Source: Manduca sexta (Eukaryota; Arthropoda; Insecta; Lepidoptera; Sphingidae). Taken from it: a stretch of DNA of 64,000 bases. The position numbers were made by a program, and so were the translations under genes. Below the pieces are notes generated by a model. The model saw only the letters and a program-made list of their open reading frames with translations, searched no databases and was not told the origin of the DNA. Position 1 is the first letter of the stretch. Each line of letters begins with the position of its first letter. Shown piece after piece: positions 33,501 to 47,100 of the stretch. The DNA lies in assembly GCF_014839805.1 (NCBI RefSeq), contig NC_051126.1:8750609-8814608 (forward strand). The letters run 5' to 3'.

Positions 33501-36500
33501 AACGCAAGGTAAGGCCTAAAAAATGTAACTTTTCAATGAACTAATGAGACAATCGTATTTATTAAACTCTTCGAATATATATAAGATCACTTCATTAACA
33601 TAGTGGCAACGTAGGTACGTAATTATATACTATTGTGAATTTATAATTAGTACCAAGGAACAAACCTTGCTCAATATTCCCTAGCGAAACGATTTAACAA
33701 ATCCTATATTTTACTGTACTTCCATCATGACAAAATGCCGTATATATGATAAGGGTCTTATAATAATGGTTTTCAAATAAAACTCATAATTATTATTGAA
33801 TGGAATTAAAAATTTATTAATCCTACCTATCTATGCAATAATTATAGCCTTCACATCTGTTTCGCGTTTGTATCACATGGATTTGACCTCATTTTCATTA
33901 TAGAATATCTACTATGACAATCTTGAATGTATTTTTCCTTTTTGTATCCATAATTATATAAAAAAGAGTAAAAAATTCATTTGATCGCTATCAGTGCGTG
34001 AAAGCATGTTTCAATTGGTTTTCTGCTAAAAATTATTATTTATATCTAATATAACAATGATAATTTGAAAAAATTTGTTGGAGCTACCTACCTAAAGATT
34101 AAATAAAATTATAAAAAAACAGTACATAATATAATTAATTTGAAATTACAAATAATTCGAACAGCATTATTAAGCGCACTCAACTCACGCAAACATACTA
34201 CATAAACAAGTTTGGTCCTAATAACAAAAATGCAAATTATAAAAACAGATTATGTATGGTGTGTAAAATGAATATAAAAACCATTTAAAAATGCAATACA
34301 TGTTGCACATTTGTGGCTCAACAGTCCTATTGTGAAAAGTAAACAATAGTAGATACTAAGGAGTCGTATTCCAATGTACATAAAATATTTTTAAAGCAGT
34401 TATTGGTCAAAGTTATTTAGGTATCTGTTAGTATTGCAATGTGTAATTTAGTGTTAATAATATTATTAAAGTATGTTAACCATATGAAAATACATTTGGA
34501 ACAGACCCCAAACCGATTAAGCTTAATTCTATTTTATAGTTGAAATATCGTAAAAAATATGTCGACACAATTATATAGAATAACAAAAACATTGTTGTCA
34601 GTACGTATACACACCGGCATAACGTTACGGTTAAAACTAAATTTACGAGGATATTATGAAGGGCACGGCATTCATCGAGTTTGATTACCTGGGATTCAAC
34701 ACTAAATAACTAAATAACCACACCGCTGTGCAGTGGCCGGTGAGTAGCCAGGCCGTGCGCTTTCATGGGAACAAACATTTTATATTTAAGTCAAAAACTA
34801 TTGTAGAATGCTATAGGCTTATATTACTCACAAATTAATTCTGAAAAGTCCCCTATCGAATCCGTATCTATACCAAGGTATAAACTATAAACCAAGAGGC
34901 ACACGAATCGAAAGAGAACTTATCACATTTCTGATGGTAATTGTAGTAATTATTTCCATATCTTAAATATTTTCATCAAGTCCCATTGTACTGGACTATT
35001 GTAAAACATCAAATGCAGCCACAATACAGTGCATGATAGTACTGGCCCATAGAAGCGACGCGGTAGTATGGTTATACGCTACTTCGCAACTATTGTTTAT
35101 ACCCAATAACGTTATACTTGCAAATCCACGTACTTCACACATATTTGAAAGCATTACTAATACTACTATTCAGACTTAAAGATATTAGAGTATATCATAG
35201 GCGGTAAACATATAAACTTCGTTTAAAGCATCCCTCATCCCCCTTGTTATAGTTGAAACTTTTATTATTATTAATGTTATGATAAACTCAGATGAAACAA
35301 CCAGTTACTAGTTATTACACCGGTGACTGTGTAATATGCATGCATGTGCAATTTGTCATAAAAGTATACAAATGTCACATCTGAAACTTATATTGATAAC
35401 TCCAAAAATTCTTATACATCAAAACACTATCCCAATTGGGCATAGAATAAGTCACGTATCCAAAATAATTATTTATTCAAGTTTTGTTTTAATGAGCATT
35501 TGGAAACGAGGATTAATTTTAATTGTTTTAATCAAGTGTAGGCATACGTGTAGCGCAGGCAATGAAAGATGCTTCATCATTTCATGAATACAGAAATAAT
35601 GTGTTTATTATGAACAAGAAACCTTTCCTTACCGTCTAATATCATCGTTAACATTTAACACAGTAATTACATACACTCAGGATCCATAAATAGTGTAATC
35701 AATATTTTTATTATATCCCTCCATGTGATATATACTCTAAGTATATAAAAATAAATATGACTCTAATACACATCTAAATTTAAATCATCAAAAACACTAG
35801 CAAGCTACATACACACAAATTGCCACACAGAACATTTTGCTTCACACCCATCATTTGAAATACATCATCCATGCTTGAGACTCTATTATTCATATCGTTT
35901 ACATTTCTAATAGAAAATGTTTTAGAATCGCACAACGTGATCGATCAATCTTACGTGTACCTACTACCTTTGGAAATTTATCGTGACGAAAGAACATATT
36001 TATTTCAATTTAAAGAACCAATTAGGTACGCTCAGAGTCCATAGCATAATAACTTCATTACTTTCATTTAAAACATTATAGTTTCCAGTCCGGTTGCTTT
36101 CTTTAATAAAGTTTTTAATATACTACACATTGATACTCTATAAAATTTATGAAATAAATCTCTAAAGCAATTTTCGCAACACCTTATATCTGATCAGTAT
36201 TCTAAACAATGCATTTATCAATACCTGTACAAAATGTACCGTGTCGACAAACAGTAAGTAGTTACGACAGTTACTTACAACATCATGGCGTATACTATAA
36301 TTATTCAACAAATGCCCATAATTGCAAGATAAGAAATATTAAAACACGATGTAAACGCCATTGTAGTATGACAATTCGCAAGTGATGAGTTTTGTAACAA
36401 TCTCGTGTATGGCAGTTGTTCTAAGCGATTGGTCATATAAAAAGCGGTCTTACAAAACAATATGCGTTTTTAACAGTTTTTACTCAAAAATACTATAGTT

Positions 36501-36889
36501 TATTATACAATGGTTAAAGTAACTGCCATACAGTGCAAGCTTCCATGCTACAAAACTCACCAAGCATACTTACAGCTCTCGTTCACAAAAATATGTTTGT
36601 TTGAGGTCAAATAATTTACATGAAGGTACATTTTGGCAGTGTTCCTTATTGTTTATATACTTATTAATTTCTCAAATGTAAGTATAGAAAATATCACTCA
36701 TGGCTGTTGTAAGTAAACTGCTGCTCATTATAAAATCCAACAATGAATATCTTGCGGGACACTGCGATAATGGGAACTGAACCACACAATTTCAAAATTT
36801 GTTAGCGTACATAAGTCTGCAATATAGTACACATCGGTTTAATAAGTTTTAATTAACTCTTATTGCTAGAATTGCTATCTTGTATTATA

Positions 36890-37106
36890 ACAGTCTTACT
36901 TATAAGCTCGTCTTATGTTTTAATCAATTGCTTTGCCACCGATTACCAAAAATTTTACTTATAAACTTGTTTTAGAGTCAAGAGGTGGTTAAGCATTGCT
37001 TAAATAGCTGTCAAAATAAAACATCACCGACGATTAAAAGTTGAAGAGCAGACTAGTCAAGACGTAACTAAGCATAACTTTGCGATATTTTTATAAGTAA
37101 GACTGT
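36890..37106. mobile_element. Small MITE with 16-17 bp terminal inverted repeats
   Basis: ACAGTCTTACTTATAA at the left end and TTATAAGTAAGACTGT at the right end are exact inverted repeats, 217 bp apart overall. There is no ORF. The target duplication is unclear because the flanks are AT-rich, so the superfamily is not assigned. Confidence 0.65.
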
Positions 37107-39049
37107 AAATAATTAATTTTGTACCTGTCAATTGATGCTATATTTCGTCCAATAGTATCGCAAAATTGTAGACGGACTGGGAAATTACCAAAAATGACTG
37201 TTGTTAAAAATAAAAATTCGTTGTCGAGCTGCAGATAGACCATAGCAATCTGCGATTCGACATGTTATGGCTATTGCCACAATTCTATTCAAATGGTCCG
37301 CTTTTCATATCGCATTTTTTTTTGTACAGCAAATAACAAATTTGATTGAATAGTGAATTCAGTCCGCATACATGTAATGGCCCGATATGTATTTAAGGCG
37401 ATTAAGGTAGTATTGCTTTGTTTACGACATACAGGCGACGTTAGCAACTACTATTTAAAAAATAAAGTCCATTACAATTTGAAAACACTACTTAATCTAA
37501 ATATTAATCTAAATTATATGCTTTATATTACTATCATAATATATCGGTACAAAAGGAGAATTCAATATATCTCAAATACATAAAATATTTTTAATTTCTA
37601 ATATTGTTATTATTCGTTATAAAAGAAAAACTCTATATAGAAGTTCTTTAGTTTATAATTTGATATACTTCAGGCAGCGTAAGAATCTACATATTTAATT
37701 ACTTATTAATTAAATTTTATAAACTACATAATTTGCGTATGAGTTATATCGATTTGTATTGAAGTAATATTACAATGATTCACTGCACATTGTTACAGAA
37801 ACCATTATTAGAAATAAACAAGAAATCGATTGCACCGCCTGACTAAAGCCTTCACTCGTTTTTTGTCATAAACTCTAATTAACACAGTGCATATATATTC
37901 TATTAAATTGGAGCTGTTTACCTAGTAGCGTGTTGTAGCCGCTTGGTCATGCGCTGCAGTTTTTGGTCACCATAAACAATTGGACAATAAATTATTTACA
38001 GGCAGAATTGAATCATGTCACTATCAAATAATTATGCGTCAATCTGTCTTAACCAAATAAAGCTTAAAACCACCATTACCAACGTTCAAAAAAGATCACA
38101 GGTTAGTGGTTGCGGATCTAATGACAAATAATTGGCGAATGTGAACATTTCACATAATGTTAGCTAGTGGAGCGATATGTGACTGCATAATCTATTTTTT
38201 GTAGTGTTGCTATACAAGACACTCGAAATGTAGTTAAATACAGGGCTTAAAAGCGTAAATCTACGAACAACTAAGTCAGCAGTGCACTGATATTGTATTT
38301 TTGTATAAACACAAACGCCAAATTTTTCTATTGAATATAGCAATCCTTAAATAGTCAGCTTATGTTATTATTGGTCCGTACAAGAGGATAGTTGCAAATT
38401 CACTCACCACATCTTTGCGACTAATAGTCTTCCATTTATAAGTGTTCTATCCACTCAGTATGATCACGTAATGTAAACTCATATTATGTATCTCTCTACG
38501 CTACGTCACTGTGTGCCTTAATTGAAACCACCACGCCCATTACTATAGAAGGTAATATGTTAATAATTTAAATAAAGAATGCTACGAAATTAATCTAATA
38601 CAATATTATGAATATATGCTTAGGCCGGCCAACAACTGAGCGAGTCAGTTACAGTCAGCTGCTCCTAAAAAGGAAAGCAAATCACTTTTGCAGCGTGTGT
38701 AAAAAGTATAATGCATCAAACCCACATTGGAATGGGATTAACAGAAGAATTGACGAAACAAGAAGATCAAACTATAACTTTCAATATGTACTTTTGTAAC
38801 TTTGTTATGTACGAACATTCACGGATTTTAAGAGTTTCTGGGTCCCTGGCCAAACTTAACTTTTTTTTCAGTTGAATAATATAATTTACAATTAACACAA
38901 CAAGGACAACCACGCATCGACTGTTACATAAATTCTCAGTGAAACAGGAAAACGTGAACTGTGTTAATTATTTCTTTCGTCTTACAACCTCTATCGATAT
39001 TATGAATTCATCATAACATATTGTAGTTGATTTTAGTTAGAGAACCCTA

Positions 39050-39202
39050 TTCCGTCTACGAGGGCATATCCATCTTTTTGCCATCATGGATGTTGCTGTA
39101 AAAAGAGGTTTTGTAAATCTTTTACCTATAACGCTATCAAAGCTGTCATTCTGTCAGAACGCCTATAGTTGCAAAAAAACTGATTCGCCCCCGTAGACGG
39201 AA
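39050..39202. mobile_element. TA-flanked MITE with TTCCGTCTACG ends
   Basis: The left end reads TTCCGTCTACGAGGGC and the right end GCCCCCGTAGACGGAA, inverted with one mismatch. Both ends are flanked by TA, compatible with a Tc1/mariner-type target. The 153-bp interior is non-coding. Confidence 0.65.
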
Positions 39203-39983
39203 TAAGACTCCTTGACTATATATAAAACCGAACATGTAGTATATAAAAATAAAATCAAACAAAGGCAATAGTACCTTCCATCAAAGACGATCATTTAAAA
39301 TAACTGCTTAATATTCTGTAACGATAGAAGCCGTTTTCAGATAAATTCGAGACAATCCTCTTTGCGCAATAACCTTACCTACTCATAAAAGGTATCAGGT
39401 TTGTAATAGAATTGAAATCCCTTCGAATGTTTTACGTAAACATCATTTATATAATATGTAACATTTGCGAACGAATGGAGCACATTTTTTTTTTATAAAT
39501 ATATATATACTTATTTGTGACACATCTATAACCTTCAAGGGAGTAGGCTCAAGCAGGAGGCTGATCGTAAGTAATGCACCGAAGTATTAGAACTGCTCTA
39601 AAAAGACGCCGTGAATTTTTTTAAGAACAAATGATATTTTTAAAAATAAAAAAAAACTGTAATGCTGGTGACACAATTTTTCAATTACGACGTGTGATAG
39701 CGCAATTTAATCTGATTGGTACTAAATAAGGGGACAAATATATATTTATACCTAATGCATAAATGTCTGTTGTAATAAGTTTTAAAAATTCTTTTTATTA
39801 TCTATTTTTAATAACTACCCGTTACACATAACCCTGCAGAGTGAATCCTCAGAAACGGAACAAAATAATTTTATATGCCCAAGACATATACTACGATATC
39901 ATTTATGACTTGCATTGTATGTTAAAAATGTGACACAGGTTCCTATAAGATTGTTTATAAATGTTAATACCAAAAATTATAAA

Positions 39984-40219
39984 TTAAGGCTATACCTCAA
40001 GGTCCATTTTCAAACATTTTGTTTCACCTTTAATATGACGAAATTTTAAAGGCAGAACTATCCATGGTTATTAATTATTTTTACGTTTTTCTTTCAACTG
40101 CGAGAACTAATCACTAACTAGACGTGAATTTAAATTCTTTACTTGCCAATACTTGTTTAGTTACCCAGATTAAAGGTGAAACAAAATGTATGAAAATGGA
40201 CCTTGAGGTATCGCCTTAA
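39984..40219. mobile_element. TTAA foldback MITE, copy 3
   Basis: Same family as 3943-4250. Left end TTAAGGCTATACCTCAAGG, right end the complement of TTAAGGCGATACCTCAAGG, so the two ends differ at one base. The left arm is shortened: after 'gtttcacctttaat' it jumps to the central palindrome. The right arm is nearly complete. Confidence 0.85.
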
Positions 40220-41191
40220 AACATCATATTTGTATCAATATCGAAAAAAGGTGTCCATAATTTGATAATTTGATTCTTTCATTATTCATTTAAAATATTC
40301 ATATACATATAGTATTTGTACCAGGTTCTTGTTTAATAAGTCTTTTTACATGATAATAGTATTGCTTGTTTATTACACCTAGTTTGATTGCTAGCTTGAA
40401 TTGTTTAAGCATAAAAAAAATATTCTGTCAAAATTAATAGTGTAACTAAAATTAATACTTTTTTACAACCAAAACTGACGCTAAATGAAATACGAAATAG
40501 TTGTATATTTTTACAAACAATGCGTGACACTAATACAAAAGCGATGACTACAACTCTTGCTAAAAATATGGAGTAGCTCAAAACAAGTATTTTTACATTC
40601 TACACAACTGCCTGAAAAATAAATGACATTATAGAGTACTACGATACAACTGTAACAAAATATAAACATTTTTATTATTAAATAATATTGAAACAAATAT
40701 ATATTTGTTATTTATTTAACTCGAACATGCCACCTTTTTTCTCAAGACAAGTGTGTGCTTTATAGTTTAAAATGGTATTTTAGATGCTATTAAATTTCTC
40801 AGTACTCATACCAAAATATTTAAAAAATGCATAGAAAAATGCAACCAGTTAGTGCAAATTACTAACATTTCAAGTATGTGTATACCTAGGATTAGGTATA
40901 TTGAATAATATACTTATTATACAAATTATTATTAAGCAGAACAGATTTTTTGTAAATAAGAGGCTACATATAGGTATATTTAGTAGTGCAATAATGAAAG
41001 TTTTCTCGGTGGCCAAGTTGTAAATGCCCCTTATTTCTTTTGCATATGCTTATAAAATAGCATATACAAATAAAACTGAATTCTAATCAAAAGCAAAAAA
41101 ATATTTGTTTACTGACTTGCTGGAGGCAATAGTACTTCAGATGTTAAAACATTGATTAATTGATGTCCAGTTTTAGAGTATTCTGCGGGTG

Positions 41192-44100
41192 CTACTGATG
41201 GCGCTGCACGGGTGTCTGGCAGTAGGGGCACTCGTCCGTAGTGGCAGCGCAGGCGTCGCACAGCACGTAGTGGTTGCAGGGCGCCAGCGTGACCGCGCGC
41301 GGCTGTTCCTCGCACACCATGCACTTCGTGGCCGTCTCCAGGTACAGCGCCTTCTCGATCTCCTCGAGGTCGGTACGCGCGCGCGCCTGCAGCGCCTTGA
41401 GCGCCGGCAGCGGCAGGCCGCGCGGGTCGCGCCGCGCCGTCGTCAGCGCGTCCAGCTCGCGCCGCAGCGCCAGCGCGTGCGCTAGCGCCTCGTCGCGCTG
41501 CCGCTCCGCCAGCGACGCCTTGCGCGACGCCTCCTCCGCCTCGCGCTTCCACGCCTCGCATGCCGCCCGGGCCTGCGCCACGCGCTCGTCCCACCGCGCC
41601 ACGGCCGCGCGCGCCGCCGCCACTTCCTCACGCAACCGAGACACCTCCGCGGCGCCACCCTCGAATGCGCCGAAACTGCCCGCCTTCAACGCGCCGAATG
41701 CGTCACTGTTATACCGCAAAAAGGCCGGCAACGGTGATCCGCCGCCGCCGCCTCCGCCAGGCGGGCTGAACCCGCGCAGTGTGGCGCGAGGCTGCGGTAT
41801 GTTCACCGGTGCGGAACCACCGAGCGGACCCTCGCCGTCGGACAAATCGCGGTCGAGTGCCGCGACCAGATTCAACGGATCATCGAGATGAATATCATCG
41901 AGCGCGCATCCGACCACCTCTTGCAGCACAGTGGCATCGAAAGGTGCGGCGCGCGTGAGACGCGCCACACCCAGCTTGCCGCCGGAGCCGCCGCTGGACG
42001 TGGAGGCACATTCAGACCCATCCCCGGCGCCGTTAGTGAGCGTCACGAGAGGTGATGCTGCCCGTTCCTGCTTCTTGTCAGCCGGTAGAGCCGAAGACAG
42101 CAGTTCAGCAAGGCTGGTGCCACATTCTTGAGGAACGGGATCGCGCATGCTAGGCTCCTCCGCTGTGGATAAACGATTAATAAGGGTCGCGGAGAACAGA
42201 ATACGGCGCCAGCCAATACTGCCCTAAAAATTTTGGTACTGATGAATGACTCAAAAGTGGAATATAAATACGCTGGAGATAAGTATAAAATATAAATGAG
42301 CTGGCTCGAAAAAGGTAGTAAAGCAGTCACGCATGTATTACGGTCCTGATTACGTTTTCTATGGGAATGAAATTCCTTGAGATTCAATGACTACCTTCCA
42401 TCCATAATCCCTACTCATTTTCTTTAAGACCTCTAATGCATTCATGATTCTTCTGGAACAGTGGACAGTCCTCTCGACTGAGCACCAGGTTTTCGTTTAC
42501 TTATTTAGTGGACTATACTATCAAAAAAAATCCTTACGTTCGACGTGCGCAAAGGCGCAGAACAGACCGCGCGGGCAGTAGCCCGCCTGCTGCACATCGT
42601 TGCATTTGGTAGACTTGTATATCTCAGGGTGGAATTGCTGCTCGGTGCGTGTGTGACAGTAACCGCAAGCGTCACCCGCTTCGCAATTGCTTGGCTCGCC
42701 CCATTCTTCTCCGTGCTTCACGTTAGGACACGGCGTACTACGATACTTATATTTTCTTGGGGATCTACGTTTATCCTGGTCGCAAATATATTATACTGTG
42801 AATATTTTGTCTCTATAAATTGTTTTAATAAAATATAGGCAAATATAATACTTACTTTGCTATTATGGTATTGAGGGCAAGCATAACCTTGTCTACACAA
42901 TCTAGGTGGTCTTTTACAAGGTTCTGTTTTGTATGATGATAATACGTAATTTGTATCTGTAATAAACATTATTCATTGAAAACTAACTTCATCTATACTT
43001 TTCACAAAAACTGCAAAAGTTTTTTCAAAACTCATGAAAATTTTAATAATTACGAGTCTTTAACAAACTTTGTTGTTGTGGGTAGAAGTTGATACCAAAA
43101 TCAATATTACGATTCTTTATCTACTAACTAAACACGTACTTTACTACCAGAACAGATAGTGTTATTGCTACTACGATCTTAAATAACGGGTCATCTCAAT
43201 ATATATTTAAGAAAAAGCGAACCTTGCCACTTGGGGTCTTCATTCATAAGGTTCCGTTCGCGGTCGAGCGCATTGGGCGCGGCGGCGTCGGCGTCGGCCG
43301 CGTCGGGGTTCTCCAGCGCGTGCAGCTCGCGCACGTCGAGCACGGGCGGGCGCAGGTCGGGCGCGCCGTGCGCGAACGCACAGTGCGCACCGTTCTTAGT
43401 GCACAGCCCGCGCGCGTCCGTATCGTGCACGCACATGCAAGTCTTGTAGTAGCGCAAATGATACCGCCGTTCCGTATCCCCGGCCGTACGGTGTAGGTAC
43501 GGACACCTGCATCAACAAATATCATTTATTTTATTATGTTCACTCCGACAACACAATATTTACTTGAACAATGTGTGAGCGTTGTTACGAGACAGATAGT
43601 GGTCAATTTGGGTTGGTCTGGATATTTAATGTATTGAAATTAAAATTATAGGTTTGAAAAAAGGAATATTGGATTCTTCTGGTCAGAATCAGCCTGGAGT
43701 CTGGAATGTGTGCCCAATAAGGATATATGCGAAAATGGATGCCCTGGTTGCACCACTGCTATCTCCTTCGGGAATAAAGGTTTGATGTGTGAAACTTTTC
43801 CGACCCATCACAATTGATACTAGCAAGAACAATCAGTCTTTTTTACTTGTGTTACCATCATGGTACGTTTTTCCCATAACATAAAGACATAGAATTTATA
43901 AATCTAATTCGTCTGGGTCAAAAATGTTTAATCATTTTGAGATAACACGCCTACAGACGGATGGTGTATTAAACGGAATGACAAATCGTAGTAAGCGTGA
44001 AAAAATGTATGAAGAAATGCCTCAAGTTCCAGGGACTAACATATCGTAATATGAATGAATCATATTAAACGAATTTGACTGCTTAGATATTAATATTAGG

Positions 44101-47100
44101 TCTTTACATGTGAAATTGGTGTTTTGTCGTACTGGCCACGTTAATTTGAAATATGTCCTCTTTCGTTAAGAATTCTAAATTCAAAGTTATAAATGTAGGT
44201 ATTCAACTGATACATTTGAGTTTCGAAAACAGTAATTTAATTGTATTTTTCTGATTCGTTTTTTCTTTGACGTCTTTCATATCGCACAGTGGAAAATATG
44301 TAATATCTCTATATTTACTAGTATGAGTTCCACCGTGGCACGAGTGCTGCAGAGACTGCTTGAAAGATTAACGATAACGAAATGCATTTATTAGTTTAAA
44401 AATAAGTTAAATAGTGTATGCTTATTACTAACATATGAAATTAAACGTTTTTTTCATTCACAGTTGGGGTATAATTTGTACAACGTTTAAAACAGAGGAA
44501 GGCATTTTATTTATAAAAATACAAAAAGTTAATAAGCCGACTAGCCGCGATAGTGGCTGGAGGTTGACTAAGTGAATTTCGGGCAATTACCTTGCTTTCG
44601 TCTTGCCAGTATTGAGCTCGGACTACGTATCTATGTAATAAAAAGATCTTAGGGTGGAAGCGAGTAATATAATATTCTTTCCAATTTATGTTTTAATGGT
44701 TATATGCACATTCAATATTTTCTGACGAAGTGCCTAATTTAAATTGAATATTTATTTGCATATTATATACCTTAGTTAGCCATTAAAATTTTATTTTTGC
44801 GGAAAAAAATGCCGTTACAAATATTGCCCAACCTCAAGGGTGACTGAGCAGTTATATGGAAATCAGTGGAGTTATTAAGACCCAGTATTCAGCTGTCCAT
44901 ATATGTGGATACAATTTATAAGGTGCTCAAATAGAAACACTGAGCAGCAATTGGCCTGACCCCTAATACTATACTCTACATTTTACACTGGCCCACCAAC
45001 CAAAACCCTACAGTGACATTTCTCAGTTAACTAACCAATATCATTTCTATTTTATAGAAAAAAACAATTTATCATATCAATGTTTGTTACTATATATTAT
45101 TACTAGCTTTTGCCCGCGGCTCCGCCCGCGTGAAACAGTTTTTCCGGGATAAAATATTCCGTTATAAAAATCACATATATTTATTCGCTATATATTTTTC
45201 CAGGATAGAAACTTGTAACTATTTACTGAGCGCACGCCACGGACGCTCTCAAGACGAATTAATTTTCCCCGTTTTTGCAACATTTTTTATTCATGCTACG
45301 CTCCTATTGGTCAAACGTGATGTTATATAATATAGACTCTTTAGCCTTCCCTGATAAATAACGTAAATAACTGAAATAATTTTTCAATTCGAACCTATAA
45401 TTCCTGAGATTAGCGCGTTTCAAATAAACAAGCAAATGATTCCGGGATTAAAATCCTTTTATTTTTTCCGGGACAAAAAGGAATCCATGTCCATACCAGG
45501 GTCTCTAACTATCACCATACCAAATTGTATCGAAATCCGTTGGGTAGTTTTTGAGTTTATCGCGTTTAGTGAGGCGGACAGATGTGACTAGTCTTTGGTC
45601 TTTGTTTTATAATATTTTTTTTAAGAGAGACAATTCCGACACACCTGTTTGTTTAACAGATTACGCAGCACACGCAATGGAAGCTCTCAAAAGTAATAAA
45701 TTTTTCACGTTTTTGCAACATTTTTCATCCCTGCTCCGCTCCTAATGGTCATAGCGTGATGATATATAGCCTATAGCCTTCCACTAACAAAGCGCTATCT
45801 AACACTAAAATAATTTTCCAATTCGAACCAGCAGTTCTCGAGATTAGCGCGTTCAAACAAACAAACAAACTGCTCAGCTTTACGTAATAAAGTATAGATA
45901 ACAAAAAAATAAATACAGTTCTAATTAGAGATTCGAAGCCAATGATTTTTAATATTAATAAAGAGGTAGATATGTCATTAGGATGGACAATGTTAAGACT
46001 GGAAATAGTCCCAAATGAGATGTTTGCATACTCTATGCGTCAATTACAAATACTTACTGTCTTTTCGTAGCTACTACTTGAAATACGTCATCTCTTTCAT
46101 ATAGCACGTCAACATCAAGAATGTGTACAACAAGTGCATTTAGGGTAACAGAACACTATTTTCATGTGATTTGTTGGGACATATCCTATTCACGCCATAG
46201 CATATCCATACTTTTTGAAGAACATTATTTGCTACAGTTTCATTTTTTATTTTTTATAAGCAAAGTAATATTTATTTGATATGTAATAAGAAAAGTGTAT
46301 GAACATTACAAACATTTCAAATTTTGCATTAATGACGGTCTACACAAAGATGGATACAAAATTGTGTTATATTTAAAAGGAAATTGAAATTTCATATCCT
46401 ACAAAATGTATAGGGAAAGTTTTTAATACTTTCTAACTTTGATAGAACTCCAATGGTTAACCTCTTGGGTCCTATAGTCTTTTGATCCCAATATTCAACA
46501 GGATCAATTGGAATCAAAATAGTTTTTATATAAATTACTAATTTTCATGCAGACTATACATTCTTTTTAAAATCTGTGAATACAGATCTCAATACCTTAG
46601 AAAAAGGTGGGCAGTCTTCTAAAAAAGTTTTATTGAAACTACAGTGGTGAAGGCTTTGTTTGCTGCACTGTCTCAAAAATCCATGCAGATATTATTGATT
46701 ATACTGATCAACACTGGTTGTGCCACACAAACTCAGATAGATAATCCTGTTTGACTTCCTATCCTCATTACAAAAATGCACTTTTTTTGTCTTTTCTTTC
46801 ACCTTGAAATGTTTAAGGTAAGTACATTTCCTTACGATAGAAAGAAAAGCTGCATGTACAGCAGCCAAAAAATAAGTTATTACATTTTTTTTTCTTCATT
46901 AATTTGAATTTTAGAATAAATTATAGATAAGAAATGATCAAATTAATGAGAGGGAATTATTTCCTATTTTTTTTAACTTTCTTGGGGATCGATTTGTAAA
47001 GACTATGTAGGTGAAACTTTATAGAACCTATATTAAAATGTTACAAAAGTATTTTTGGTTTTTATTATGATGATTCAAAACACAGCCTCGGACCCACATA

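Larger units (their letters stand above)
27547..40660. other. 13-kb stretch without a recognisable protein gene
   Basis: AT-rich throughout. ORFs are short and have no codon bias or domain. Items seen: a (CATG)n run at about 29918-29933, a poly(C) tract at about 32668-32690 within a retroposon-like patch, a dispersed repeat at 33220-33500, small TIR elements at 36890 and 39050, and a TTAA MITE at 39984. A short GC-richer patch at 34640-34765 is unexplained. The region is probably intergenic plus the 3' UTRs of the flanking genes, which are transcribed toward each other. Confidence 0.5.

Noticed and set aside
38608..38799. 63-codon ORF with CxxC (CSVCKKY)
   Set aside because: Only one CxxC pair, no partner ligands or flanking exons; treated as chance in AT-rich DNA.
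41109..41594. 161-codon minus-strand ORF in another frame of unkempt exon 6
   Set aside because: Ala/Gly/Arg-rich reading of the same GC-rich exon; the true frame is fixed by the RING motif and splice phase.
41274..41891. 205-codon plus-strand ORF antisense to unkempt exon 6
   Set aside because: It is a shadow of GC-rich coding sequence. Composition is Ser/Arg/Ala-rich with no domain, while the opposite strand codes the conserved unkempt C-terminus and RING.
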